Below, piece after piece: positions 46,560 to 59,540 of a stretch of DNA of 64,000 nucleotides. Numbering within the stretch: the stretch's first letter is position 1; each line of letters opens with the position of its first letter. The DNA lies in the NCBI GenBank assembly GCA_028751875.1, contig CM054157.1:4139182-4203181 (forward strand), read 5' to 3'. The position numbers were made by a program, and so were the translations under genes. The notes below the pieces were generated by a model that ran no database searches, was not told the origin of the DNA, and worked only from the letters and a program-made list of their open reading frames with translations. This DNA is from Rapana venosa (taxonomy: Eukaryota > Mollusca > Gastropoda > Neogastropoda > Muricidae).

Positions 46560-48219
46560 GAACCAAACTGTTGATCTTGTTGGCCATGCATATAACCGTT
46601 TCTCTTTGTAGATTGTGTGTGTGTGTGTGTAGGGGTGGGGGGTTGTATAACTTGTTTGGAGAACCAGAAATAAAAGAGCTTACGGGGCTATTGACAGTCG
46701 GATTTCCTATTTCTAAAGAGACAAGGGCGTAGAGTGTAGAGAGTGCTTTGACTACGTTTACCTTCTCTGTAAAAAGTTTTTAAAAACCCAGTGTGTGCTA
46801 GTTTGTAGAAGTTTTCTCTGAACACTTTTTTTGTTGTTGTTAAACATGGTGTGTTTTTAGCCTGTCTTTTTAAAATAAAATAAAAGATAAGACTCTTTGT
46901 TCGATAACATGTAGCCACGTGTTTTAATTTTGTTTCAGTCCCCCCACCCCCACCCCCAATTTTTTTTTTTGGTCTGCCAGTGACTTTTATGTTTGAATCA
47001 TAACCAGTGCTTTGTTTTTCCAAAGTTCTTTTCGAAGAACCCGTTTGCCCTCCCCGTCTATTCCTGTCCACTGCCTCTGGTGGTATTTGATGGCATCTAC
47101 TTTCTTATTGGTGATGGATTGATGTTGAAAATAAACCTTTCAACAGCATTCTCCACTGGTTTTCAGGTTGTGTGTGTTTTCAGTTTGGGCCTGGGTTATA
47201 TTTTGTTTTTGTTGGCTATGCCACTTGTTTCAGAGCCACTCTTTCGCTTCTTCTGTCTATGCTTGGATGTCTGAGAGAGAGAGAAAGAGAAAGAGAGCAA
47301 AACGGTAAATGCTGCCACTGTATACTGCTAGCTGTTAACTGTGAACAGCAGTAGCTGAAGTTTAGCGACATGTTTAGGACTCTGTCCACAGGAGAGTAGC
47401 CTCACCTTTTTTTTTCTTATATTGATCATAGTGACATTTTTTAGTTGTAATTCTTCCCCCCCCCCCCCCCCCTTTTATTTTTAGCCATCTGACAGAAAAG
47501 TACTGCAGATTGAAAGTAGAATTTATCAAATCGGTGTAATATGTTATGTAGTAGAAGTAGTGATAACAACCATACCAAAATTCTGCCTAGAAAATATTAT
47601 GTAGATGTAAAGTAATTTACCTTTCTTTTCTTAAAAATCGTTTTTCAAGTCCAGATCAGTTAGCTGTCAGTTTGAGAAGTAAAGTAGATAGTAGGTGATC
47701 TATTGTAAGAGATCTTGCATGCTTGATGATGGTAGACGTCTTACAGGTCAGAAGCAGTTTTTAAGTTTTCCCTACAGTAACCTCGGCTAAAAGGTAACCA
47801 ACCATCTACTAACCCTTCCCTCTGTATCACCCACTGCTGGGTTACAGTAGCACACAACTGCACACAGTGCACGTGCACTGGGAAAGAGGGGTTTTCTCCC
47901 TTAACGTAGGGATAGTGTTATTTCATCAAAGAGCCACGGAGGGCTAAGAAAGTTCCAGAATTATTTGTTGATCCATTCTTTGCCTAGGCAGAATTGGTTT
48001 TACAGGCTAAAAGTTGATCCAGCCAACAAGGAGTCACTATGACTTTGTGTGTCAAGACCACACGGGGGGGCTATCTGTTTGCAGTGCAGCAGGTCAGTTC
48101 TGTGTTTTTTAGCCTTTTACAAAGGTAGAAGTGGAGACAGTGATTTGCTTGATTCATTTTTCTCTCTACAAGCAGACAGCCAGTGAAAAGTTAGTTTACT
48201 TATAATGTCACAGGGTTGG
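46560..48219 (+). other. Unique intron sequence
   Basis: No exon found. A poly-C run sits at 47456-47472, and TAG-rich patches (tatgtagtagaagtagtg, near 47545) occur. Confidence 0.5.
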
Positions 48220-48360
48220 GGCCTGTGATTGGTCAAACCGCAGCAGCAGCCCGCAGTCTCGCTTCACGTACCATCTCTCGCGCCTCAAGCAGGGGCATTA
48301 TGGGAATTCATGGTATGTCAGCTGGTAAGCAGCGAGCGCTGTGATTGGTCTAGAGCCCAA
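48220..48360. promoter_or_regulatory. Promoter-like patch: two inverted CCAAT boxes and a ZNF143/SBS-like site
   Basis: Seen: the 12-mer ctgtgattggtc occurs at 48223-48234 and again at 48339-48350, giving two reverse-strand CCAAT boxes. Between them, around 48295-48312, the reverse strand reads aattcccataatgc. The interval is GC-richer than its flanks. Known: NF-Y binds CCAAT, and the SBS/ZNF143 element has a TTCCCAnnATGC core; both are common in animal core promoters. Inference: an internal promoter or enhancer within the Musashi intron, or a fossil promoter. No TATA box or start is assigned. Confidence 0.25.
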
Positions 48361-51300
48361 AGCTTTCTCTTCCCGCCTCCTTTGAAAAGCAACTTGGTTT
48401 GGCCTTTCTTAAAGTGACTGCAACTTCTGCAGTTTTGGAAAACAAATATTTTTAAAAGAATGAGGGAAGAGAGAAGCTATGCAGGATTTTCTTTCCCGCT
48501 TCCATTCGTTTTCTGTCCCCTCTTTTGCTATTGTGGTATTCCCTTAGTGTTCTAGTCTAGAGCCAAACACTTTTTTCTTTCTTAATGGATTTTTCAATGC
48601 ACAAAAGACAGACCAAAAAACCGCTACACTGGTGTAATTCTGCGTATCTACAGTGTTGTGCAGTGTTCATCCTATATTTGTGGGGTTTTTTCTTTGGTGT
48701 TTTTTTTTTCTTTTCTTCTTCGTTTTTTCCCCTATATTTTGGTCGTGACACTGCTTTCAAAGTAGCTATGTGAAAACGTCACATTCTATTATTGTAATGC
48801 ACAATTCACCCTTTGGATAAAGTACCACAGTGAACTTTTTGTGAAGCTAAGAATCTGCCAGATAATTGATAATGTTCTAAAATTGTTTCTATCTGTTTAC
48901 TCACCAGTCTCTCTTCTGCTGTACAAAAAAATTCTTTGGCATTTTCAACTAGGAGTACAAATGGGCTGCTGTTGCTGGTTTTTTCGTGTATTTACTGTTG
49001 AAGGCAAAGCTAGTTTAGCAGACAGTATTCTAAGCTGAGACTTCATTAGTGATAGTTTTCGAAAAGCCCTGAAATTCGTTTCAGTGGCAGTGCATTTATT
49101 AGGTTTTGGACAAGTTTTGTTGGTATATAGATCGTAAAACATAGAGGGGATTGTCGATTTATTCTTCTAAAGAATAGGGTTCCTTTTTTTTAGTTTTTTA
49201 AACGGATAACCATTACAACTAGATTCAGTTTCTGTTAAAATCTGGGGTTTTAACTTTTTCTTTTTTTGTGTTTAAATATCACTTGTTATTCATTTCAGTG
49301 TCAGAACCCTCACGCTGTCGTGTTGTCATTGGTTAGTCATCTGCACATAGTATCAAAGAGTCGGTTGTCGTTAAGGTGATTCTTACAGCTGATAGATTGT
49401 GTATATGGGTTAAGGGCAGGCTACCTGTTGCTCTAGAGAATTTGAGGAATGCTTTGTTTTGCTTCTGGCTACAACTTAGCAAACCAAGCATGTACTTGAG
49501 GCAGTATAGTTAATGACTGACAACAGATCTAGTAGCAGTGGTCTGGTAGCTAGCTGGTGAATCATATGCCATGAAATAGTTCCTTAGAGTTAGCTAGCTT
49601 CAAACGCAGGTTTTGTACAGTGTACTTCTTGCCATTTCATTGTCATTTAAGATATGTTTTAATCCATGTAAAAAATAGATTTTGGGTATTCTAGGGCATC
49701 TTATTAAACCCAAAGAATACTAACTTTATCAGAATCTTGTCATCGTAGACTTTCACTCAACTTTCATTTTTTCTTTCTTTCTTTTTGGGGTTTTTTTGGG
49801 GGGCTAGGCAACCTTGTATCTCCTATCAATTTTTGTGTGTGTAGAAGAATGTTCATTTGTTCATTACTCTCTCTTGTTCACTCCCTTGTCATTGTGAAGG
49901 TCACCCAGGCACAAACTGTCATCATCAGGCTCATTCTGTATTATCGGTTTCTTCTTCCTTCCTTTTATTTCTTTTCTTTTCTTTTTTTTAGTCGACTTTG
50001 TGCACGTGTATTGCTTTTAGTATTGTGTTTTTGTTTGTGGGTCTGTGGTGGCATGATATGTAGGGCACTGTGGGGGTGTTGAATGGGGGTGTAGGGGTGG
50101 TGGCCAGGTGTTGCAGGTGTACCTTGTTAGCGGCTGTGGTCCTTGGCAGTACTACAACCGTTCCAGTTTTCAGGGCTTGGGGGAAAGGGGTTTTGTACGT
50201 GCGCGTGCAGAGCCGCTTCACAGTGGGGGCTTACCCTTGAGTTGTGCTCCGTGTTGGTGGATTGTGTATAGCTATAGCTATGCATTTTTTTTCTTAACAT
50301 TGCATCCTTGTAGTGGTGTGTATTTTGCTGGATGGATATGTGGTGTTTTGGTTTTTTTTTGGCTTTTCTTTGTCTCTCTTAACTAGATATGGGTTTTTTT
50401 GTTGTTGGTTTTTAGCGATGGTATGGCATTGTATGTTTGATAACAATTGCAGGCATAACTGGAACAGATGGCAGTGTGTGTGTATATATATATATATAAT
50501 ATATATCCTCAGTGCTGATTTTAGGCCGTGGATTTTGCAGCAGAATTTCTGCATATTTATTTATTTTTTTGTGGACTCCTAGGCGCAAGCAAGTTTCAAT
50601 CTATGCGCCCTATTCGGTGCAGACAAATGAGAGCCAGCACTGACCACTGGGTACCCCCACGGCAGCTGCCGTTGTGTGTATCCCGCTGTTGACTGACCAG
50701 TCGCCATCTTTGTTGACGTTTCTGATGGCCGAATACTTCGACTCTTAAGCAACCACCGTTTTTATTCAAACCACCGGCCCTTCCTACAGAAAACCCCAAG
50801 ATGAGGAGCAATGTGGAATTTGGATACATGCGTCAGTCGGAATACAACAAGCATATATGAACAAGGACACACATGCGTCAGTCGGAATACAATCAGCATA
50901 TATGAACAAGGACAGAGATCGGGGTGTGAAATCGCCTGTACCACAGATGCACTTGTATGACCCCCCCCCCCCCCCCTATTTTTTAAATCAACTTTTTGGG
51001 GGGATGGGAATCCTAGAATCAACACTGCCAGGTTTTTGGCTCGGGAAGTTGAGGTGTGTGGTATGGGGGCATGTTGATGTCCATCCTGTCTTCTTTGAAT
51101 TGCTCAGATATTGTTATGCTGGTGGCTGTCAGTTGTGATGATCTCATTGGTGGGGGTTTTTTTTTGGTTTCTTGCATTGTTGATGATGTTTCTTCCTTCT
51201 TACCACTACAGAGCAACAGTTTCTCACTTGACAATAGATCGCTGCGATAGAGTACTGTCTTAACTGACGAGCTTCGAGAAAACTGTTGATGAGTTTAAAG

Positions 51301-53189
51301 CAATGCAGAGTTTGGGGTGATATTTTTTTTTCATTTTGGGTTTGTTTGCTTTCTTTAAGGCTTGTTTTTTTTTTGGGGGGGGGGGGGGGGGTGGGGGTGG
51401 TGCTTTGGTGGGATTTTTCTTTTTTTTGGGGGGAGGGGGTGGATGGATGGGGGTGAGATTGTAAAGATCTATCTTCAGCTTAAAATGAATTGTAAAGATT
51501 ATCTAAGTTTAAAAGTTCTTTGATTTGCATTAGTTTTGCTTAGCCAAGTGCGTTGCCGGCTGGTTGTTCGAAGCAGGCTTTTCCTGTTTTCAAGTCCTCT
51601 TCTTCAAAACAAAAAGGAAGATGAAGAGAAGGCTGTTGAACCATAAAACTGTCCACTCTCTAAATTGCCAGCTTAGAACTTTACTGATAGGCCACGTCCC
51701 AACAATTCCAGTTTACTGCCTCTGTAATCCCCCTTCCTGTCCTTTTCCTACTCCTTACATGACGTGATTGTGATGTCTTTTTTCGATAATTTGATGTAAA
51801 TGAGAAGCTAGATTTAATCCTTTGAAAGAAGTGGTAGTTGAATGATTCAAATCATCTTTTTTTCTTCTTTTTAAACATTTAAATGGGTAGGGAATTCCAC
51901 AGTTTGGGAGCAATAGTTCTGAAGCCTCACACACTGTAGTGTAATGTAATAGCATCTCTGACTTTTTTTTTTGCTTGCGCGTAGTTTGTAGATGTGTATG
52001 CTTTGTAGGTAAATGTGCATGACATATCTGTGATGAAAATGTGATGGGGCACACATGCCTTTTGATCTGTTAAAACTGTAGAATTGAAAGTAGATTTTGT
52101 AGTGTTGCATCATAATAGTGCGCACCAATATTAGACAGTAGTTATTTGCTTGTCTAACCATTTTTCGTTTTGGTTCAGCAAGTGAATAGTGTTTATTGTT
52201 TGTTTTGTTGGTTTACATGTAATCAACACTTGCACACGTTGTGGAGTCTGTGTGTATTAGTGATGTAGATGAAAGGGTCTGGTAGAATTCATAGTAGAAA
52301 ATAGAAACCCTCTGCATTCTTGGATCATGTAGTCTGAAGAAAAACAGCTTTCGTGTTTTTTGACATTTCATCTCTTGTATTGAACTTGGCTAGAAAACAC
52401 AAGTTGAACATACGGACTACAGTGTGGAGGAAGCTATTTCTTCTCTCTGCAGGGTTTGCTCTACAGGGATTGTGTCATATTGCCAACAAAGAAACTGCTA
52501 ACGACTATTGCAAATAAGATTTTATAGGCTTTCCTCCTCTCACGGTTCTCAAAGAAATGAAGGAATCCTGTAATATATAAAAAGTTTTGAAAGTTGATGT
52601 TGAAATTCAACTTTGTTTATCAAGATAAGTTATCCCTAATCTTTTCCATAGGGCAGTGTGTATTTCTGATTGGCATGAATGCAATGGAAAAGCTGTTAAC
52701 GATTGCACAGCTTCAAATGAAATGCAAAGGAGAAACGAGATTTTAAACAGGTAGTGAGCTTCTTCGATAGCGTCCTCTGCAGAGGCGTAGGGGTAGGGTC
52801 AGGAAAAGTAGGTCTATTGCAGAAAGTGCTCATGTAACTGGATAACAATTGCGATGAATCTTGTAACCTAAGGCTGGACAAGGTATATCCTCTTTCTGTT
52901 TCCTTGTAGCAAATATTTAAAGACGTAAACAAGTACCCTTTACTCAGACTGTTGATTCCAGTATTAAGATACAGAAACAAATCGAAATATAGAAAATAAG
53001 TTTGAATATATCGGTCTGAAAGAAATTGAAGGAACATCTCTAAAACACTTCCATGACACAGCCGGCAAAGCATTTGGCTCCGATGGCTTGATAGGGTTAA
53101 CCTTTTTCTGCCTCTGAGTTTGCGGCCCCAGAACTGTTCCCCCTCTCTGTGAAGGCTATGGCAATGTGTCTACCTTTCTTGTTTGTTAG
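48361..53189 (+). other. Unique intron sequence
   Basis: No supported exon. TAG-rich stretch near 49505-49605, poly-G at 51376-51392, poly-C at 50960-50976, and the 45-bp duplication at 50826. Confidence 0.5.
50826..50925 (+). repeat. 45-bp direct duplication
   Basis: acatgcgtcagtcggaatac followed by agcatatatgaacaaggaca occurs at 50826 and 50871 with only two differing bases. Confidence 0.88.
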
Positions 53190-53324
53190 GGTATCCGGGC
53201 TATGGATTTCTAAGCAGCACCTCTGCCACTGGTGTGGGCACACAGCCCCTGGCTCTACCCTCCCCGTGTACTGAGGCCAGCCCCGGGTCACTGAGCTCTT
53301 CGCCAGTCATCAGATCGGGCCTTG
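53190..53324 (+). CDS. Musashi-family protein, YPGYG tail exon
   Basis: Seen: acceptor ttgtttgttag, then 135 bases in phase 1 at both ends, reading GYPGYGFLSSTSATGVG, a Pro/Ser-rich stretch (ALPSPCTEASPGSLSSSP), and VIRSGLG up to donor CTTG/gtgggt. YPGYG resembles the RGYPGF segment of vertebrate Musashi tails. With the preceding exon it gives a continuous Tyr/Pro/Gly run. If the weak donor is not used, the frame continues 12 codons to TGA at 53360-53362, giving a shorter isoform. A 3'-terminal use of this exon therefore cannot be excluded. Confidence 0.8.
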
Positions 53325-53407
53325 GTGGGTCGGGGCTCTCTGTCTGCTTGACCATGTGCTGAGTCTTTGTGGCAGAGCGAATGTGCTTTTTTGAATAGAA
53401 CGAAGCA

Positions 53408-53598
53408 AGTTTTGGAGCTAAAGCTAAAAAAAAGTAACCTTGCAGAAAAGTTTTGGAGCTAAAGCTAAAATGGTAACCTTGCTTTCTAGAAAAGTTTTGG
53501 AGCTAAAGTTAAAATTTTAACCATGAGGAAAGGGTTAAAACAAAGCTGTAACGAAAAGGTTTTGGCAACTAAAGCTAAAATCGCGTTAACCTTGCAGG
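53408..53598 (+). repeat. About 50-bp tandem repeat, four copies
   Basis: Unit gaaaagttttggagctaaag plus ctaaaatggtaaccttgc, lying just after the exon at 53190-53324 and its read-through stop. Confidence 0.8.
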
Positions 53599-53719
53599 TG
53601 GATAGGGTCAACTTTAACAATGGAGAGATTGTGTTTTCTGAAGTTTAGTGTATAGAAGCTTCGAAAGCAAAGTTGGGGGGTAAGGGAAATTGATAGTGTC
53701 AGAAATAGGGATAGATAAA

Positions 53720-53729
53720 AAATACCACC

Positions 53730-53771
<42 letters not shown>
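53720..53771 (+). repeat. Poly-C run
   Basis: About 40 uninterrupted C in the intron after the exon at 53190-53324. Confidence 0.95.
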
Positions 53772-54761
53772 AGTAAAGATAGCTTTTTTCTGTATCTTAA
53801 CATGCCGCGATAAAACTATGGGGAATCGTGTACAGCAAACTGTTCGTAGATTTAGGACGCTAAGAAAACAAACAAAGAAAAAATACAACTGTAAAGGGAA
53901 ATCATTCTGTAGATGCCTTTTTCGGCAAAACAAAATTCGATAATAACAAAGAATTGAAAATATGAACAGAAGAAAAAATCATTGAATCAAAATTTTTTTA
54001 AAACAAACTCAACGTTTATTTTGAACGCAAGCAAGCACAAGAACTGTACATGTGTCAAGTTCTTCAGTGCAGTGGACAAGTGAGGAACTGTTGCAAAGTG
54101 CTCTGCAGTTCCTTTTGGTGATGTGAAAAGCGACACACCAATGTTAGAGTATCAAGGATAAATACAGCAGCTAGATGTGTCAGTTGGTCCCAGTTTTGTT
54201 TTTGATTGTAAATGATCACAAATTCGTGAAAAATTCCTAGAAGATACAGAAACAACTTTAAAGAGAGAATGATTTGCTCGAGGACAGAGAGGACTGGTTG
54301 GTGCTGCTTCACTGTTGCGGTGTCTGACCTTGTGCGTTGCATCTGTCATGTTCCTCCTTTCAGACACAAAGGAAAACAGTTTCCCAAGAATCAGCAGGAG
54401 GACTACACAAGCAAGAAAGCTGGTGGGTGTACAAGAAACTTGACCATGTATCAGTTATCATTTTCTTTAACAGTTCGAGGTCGATTGCCAAAGCAATGCT
54501 GACATCCTTCGGCAGGATTGTGTTTCCGTTCTGTTTGGGATGCCGACAAGGTGCGACTGTGTATTTGTCCACTCCTGTTTTGGACTGTGAGCGCTTTGAC
54601 TTGTTCTCACACGACATAGCGCTGTAGAAATTCCATGTCATTACTTGGGCGCAGTAGGCTTTTGTTTCTCAGGAAACAGAAATACCCATCTTCACAAATT
54701 GACAAGAGATGTACCTGGCGTATGTGAATGAATTCCTGTACAAACCATGTCCAGTCTGCAG

Positions 54762-54932
54762 GACGTATTGAAGAGGAAAGTGACCGTATGGGTGAGGAGG
54801 TTACTCATGCTGGCCGCTGGAGGTACCAACACCTTTACAGACTAAAGGTACCAAAAAAGACACAACTGCATTTTGAGCAGCAAAAAGAAGAGAGGAAAAA
54901 GAGAGTGGGGAAAATTGGACTAGAGATACAAG
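54762..54932 (+). CDS. Speculative 171-nt symmetric exon (charged, Lys/Glu-rich)
   Basis: Seen: acceptor agtctgcag, 171 bases open in phase 1 to phase 1, then a mediocre donor (CAAG/gtagtc). The peptide includes GRIEEESDRMGEEVTHAGRW and LHFEQQKEERKKRVGKIGLE. The phase would allow in-frame inclusion between exons 53190-53324 and 59541-59857. The composition is unlike a Musashi tail, so it may be a fragment of another gene, a transposon remnant or chance. Confidence 0.17.
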
Positions 54933-56971
54933 GTAGTCTGCAATGTGTTGAACAAAACGGCAGTCAAAAGTTGTGATGAGGATTGAGAACAAAAAGGATG
55001 CGGAGTGTGTTAATGTGATTTGTCATGAAGAGAAGAAATCAACCAAACATCAAGAATTGAGAATGGGATTGCAAGCAAAGTTGAAGGAAACAGTTCAAGT
55101 CGGCAGCAAATGGCCTAATTGACCGTTACGTCTGGAGCTTATTCATCAATGGCTTTAGTTTGGGTTGATTATATTTAAGTCCCAGCAGAGCTATCCGATT
55201 AATGGATGTACCATCAAGTAACCACCGTATACTTCCAGGATGACAGAAAAAGTGCACATCTTACTAGCCTCTTCTTGCCGCCAGTTTGTGCAGAGGTTGA
55301 AGCCAAATTCTGGACAGTTTTCTGGCAAACCAACGGTGGCAGTCCCAAAACATGGGAATACTACTTATGGTTTGACCTCATTTTGATATTGATTTGAGGA
55401 CGTGATTTTTAAGATTTATTCCATTGACTCTGTACCCTTGTTTTGTTTTATTTTTAACATGTGACTTCAACCCTGATGATTAGTCAACAACGAACTTGAA
55501 CTGAATGAAATCGATGTACAACTTCGCAATGAAAGTCTGCACGAGACTAGCGATGTTGATATGTTGCTTAAATGGAGAACAAAAAGTGTCAGATCAATTG
55601 GTAGGCCCGAATAGTATTCTGATTATCTGAGTATTTAAGAAATATAATTGGATAATATCGCTTCCTTAGAATGTTTCTTTTCTATCGACGATGAAGTACT
55701 TCAAACAAACCTTACGGTGTTTGTCTCTCGGGGAAGATTCTTTAAATCCAGTTGTACATCGCAAACACATCGTTTATATCATCCGTGATTCGTTCGAAAC
55801 AAAGGTAGTTGGTTTTTTTTCCAGACCTAACCAAATCAACTATCATTAAATTAAGGTTGACTCGTGGATGTAGTTTTGAAGAAACGGGGCAAAATTCTAT
55901 ATATAAGGATAGCTTTATGCTTGCAAGATTTGTTGTGGCTCGGTACCGTCAGTAAGTTTTGATATAAATGTCTGTACTTAGATATAACACAAAAGAAACC
56001 AATATAAGCCAAAATAATCTTAGCAGAGAAGGAAATAATACCAACGATGGGAAAATGCTTGTAAATCAGAATGATAGTTGTAAACGACGCTGTCTTCTGA
56101 CGTACCGAAAGAGATTAATCTGCGTTTACATAGGAAGGGAGGGAGGTAGGAAAAGGAAATCCTTAGGAATCCCAGGCGGTAAATTGGTACATATTATCCA
56201 TACTAATCACTGCAGGTTAAGTGGAAGGTGTAGAACCTGTTTCACCGTAGTTTTACATTGCTTATTAGATGTGTCGTTTGCATCGTAGAACTGTAGTCTG
56301 TGTACTTGCATCAGTAATTGCTGCAATCTCCTGTCTAACCCCTCTGACACTTCTTGGTACCTTGTTCATCTCTCCAGCTTCCCATCCTCTCCTCTTCTCC
56401 TGTTCTTCCTGCTCCTTTCTTCTCTTTCTTCTATTCTTCCAGTCATCATCTTGATTGTCTTCATTGCGTAGTTTATCCATGATGGCAGAACCATTTATTC
56501 GATTTTTTTTAACAGTAATATTAGTGTATATTGTTTAAAATTTGTTTGGAATCTTAAATGATTTTGTATCATGGTAAACGTAATATTGTAGAAATACAAG
56601 CTATTGATCATAATTTCCGTAAATCGATATACGTATATTACTATAGACATGAAATAACATTGTTTTATCTTTTCAAAGAATCGGCAATTTTAATGAAGAG
56701 CAGGTTTGATGTCATTGAAAGTATGTTATCCTAGGCACTGATACTGTGTCTTAATTCTTATGAAGTGTATTGCCTTTGTCGCAGTGTTGATTTAGTGAAG
56801 TAGCAAATGAACAGTTTATTCATAGTTTATATTTATATACACATGCTAAGTTTATATTTATATACACATGCTAACATCTTCGCACCTTTCCATAGAAATA
56901 CGTACAGACATATTTGTGGACAAGAAATTAGAACACATCCAAGCACGTGCGCGCGCACACACTCACCCATC

Positions 56972-57002
<31 letters not shown>

Positions 57003-57022
57003 CTCTCCTCTCCTCTCCTCTC

Positions 57023-57086
<64 letters not shown>

Positions 57087-58154
57087 ACCCACACCACACA
57101 CATACACATGACATGCGTGTGCTCGCGTGCGCACCAATTTGCGGACACAAACCCCTACACACACACCCTTGCACAAAGCACTTGCATCATAATACACACG
57201 CCTTAGCCTACTTAATTAAGACCACAGTGGCAGCATTCGAAGTGTGTGCAATGATTCAGATCACCAGCGTGTGTGTCACCTGGAAACGTGTGTAAGTATA
57301 TCATCAACATATCGATATTTCACCGTACATGGTGAGATAATTGTCATTTTAAAGATACAATATCTCTCTGTCTCTCTCCTCTCTCTCTCTCTTGGGGGGA
57401 AGCATTTTATATGATAACGTTTGTTTGTTTGTTTGTGGGTAGGAGGTTGGGGGCACAACATACATCTTTTGCAGTGCTGTGTTGAATCTTGAAAGAAAGA
57501 AAGATGATGATCAACTGTGCTTGTCACTTAAAATGGTGAACGTTTGCGCAGAGTAAACTGTTCTGATCAAAACACACAGTCACTGAAGTTTCTGACTCGT
57601 GTACTGCCAGGTATAATGGTGTGTTTCTTTTAATATGTCTCGCATCATCAGCAAGACAACACTCGTGTGGTTTCACTCCTCAAAAGAGAAGATGTTCAGC
57701 TCTTGTTTTTTGCTGAATGTAGCTGGTCTCTGAGGAGTGTCTAAAAAAAGGAGACTTGTTAGAATGGCTTGAGGGTTACTCTTTTCCAATGTTTTTTTGT
57801 ATTATGTGGCATTGTTGGTGTATGTGTGTGTGTATGTGTGACATCATTGGTTGGTTAGATGGTTAATGGCTGGTTGGTTAAGCCATTGAGAAACAAGATG
57901 GTTAATAATAGCTGGTTGGTTAAACTCTTTTAAAAAGAACCCATCAACAACAAAGCAATTTATAGAAGCACTACAATAAAAGATACAGTGAAACTCTCAG
58001 TATCACTCACACATTAAAACAAAACTGTTGAACAGAACAGTTTGTATATCGATCAGAATTTTTTTTTTAAAGTGCAGGACACAGGATCAAGCAGATCTTT
58101 TGCCAGCCGTGTGCAAACTAAGCAGTGACTGGTCTGTACACCGTGTACAGAGAA
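54933..58154 (+). other. Intron sequence
   Basis: AT-rich, with (CT)n at 56968-57080, a 26-bp duplication (aagtttatatttatatacac) at 56822-56875, and GT/CA patches. No exon found. Confidence 0.5.
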
Positions 58155-58660
58155 TTTGAATAATTAAATTTACATTGTAAATTTATATTTAACATTTTTT
58201 GGTATCCGTAAAAACTTTTAAAATTTACTGATGGTAGGTTTTTTAAAGAATGTGTTAATGGCTCTTGGAATTGAAATTTGTCTGCAAACGAACAAGTTCT
58301 GAATGCCATGCTCAGCAAAATTGAATTCTTAAGTTTGCATTTGAAGTTTATGTTCAACATTTTTGGTATTAGTAAAATCTGTTTTAAAATTCACTGATGG
58401 TAGGTTATCAAAAAATGTGTCAATGGCTCTAGGAATTGAAATATGTCTGCAAACGAACAAGTGACTGTTCAGTATGCCATGCACAGTGAAATTGAATGGT
58501 TAAGTTTGCATTTGAAGTTTATGTTCAGCATTTTTGGTATTTTAAAACTGTTTAAAATTTAGGAGGTAGTTATCAAAGAATTGTTTAATTCCAATTGGAT
58601 ATGAAATCTTGCAAACAACAAAGACTGTTCAACTAGCATGCACAGTAGAAATGATGGTTA
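58155..58660 (+). repeat. About 166-bp tandem repeat, three copies
   Basis: Copies begin near 58155, 58321 and 58492. Shared landmarks are taagtttgcatttgaagttt, gatggtaggtt, tctgcaaacgaacaag and gccatgcacag. The third copy is the most eroded. No coding potential. Confidence 0.85.
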
Positions 58661-59064
58661 AAGTTAAGAAATTAAGTTTGGATCACATTTTGCCTTTTAG
58701 AAAACGACGTTAGTTATGGTGGTTAAAACTCTAATTGTCTTATATATATCCAAATGTTCAAATAGCAAAATTATAAAAGCAAAAAATGCTTATAAAAATC
58801 ATAGAAATCAATTTGAAAACGGCAGTAAAAGTGACAACGAAGAAGAATGGAGAAGAAACCTTTAAATCACAGTGGTTTAGACAAAAACGCATTAACATCA
58901 GTTCGGGATATGACGATGCTAACACTTGCTAAACTAAAATACTAGATTATCAACAGCCAAACAAAAACAAACGAAACACCTAGTGTTCAAAAAACACGAA
59001 ATCAATTTTAGATAATTCCTATAACTAAAGGCATACATTTAAAAAAAAACCAATGGAAACAAAA

Positions 59065-59345
59065 AAAAAGGTCTCTATATCAAAAAAAAAAAAAAATCAA
59101 AACATATATAAAATTAAGAAAAAAAACTTTGAAAAACACATCTATATTAAAACCAAAAATAACTGAAAAAATCTCTATAAAACAAACTTTTTTAAAAAGC
59201 CTCTATATCGAAATCAAAAACTAAAAAAAAAAAATCCTCTATAAAAAACTGTTTTAAACCTTCTATATAAAAAACCAAACTTCTAAAAACCTCTATCAAA
59301 ACAAAAAACTTGTTTTATTTACAAAAAAAACCTTCTACATCAAAA
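59065..59345 (+). repeat. A-rich degenerate repeat with CTCTATA motifs
   Basis: About eight spaced copies of cctctatat/cctctataaa separated by runs of A. It lies some 200 bases upstream of the exon at 59541. Confidence 0.6.
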
Positions 59346-59540
59346 ACTATCAACAACAAAAACCCAACCCCAGCCAGTAATTCAACCTACTTCAACCAGA
59401 CGCGAGATGGTACTACTTGTGTTGCCCCAAATGTCTTTGTCACTTGTCCACCTGCACACTTCACTGACTCCCACACTCCCACACCCCCAACACAACACAC
59501 CCCCACGGGACCCGCTAATGACCGCATACAGCTACTACAG

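Noticed and set aside
50117..50200. Possible exon reading VYLVSGCGPWQYYNRSSFQ after a ttgcag acceptor
   Set aside because: It is open only in phase 0, which does not fit the phase 1 neighbours, and no clear donor follows. It would need the frame-broken version of exon 39756-39880.
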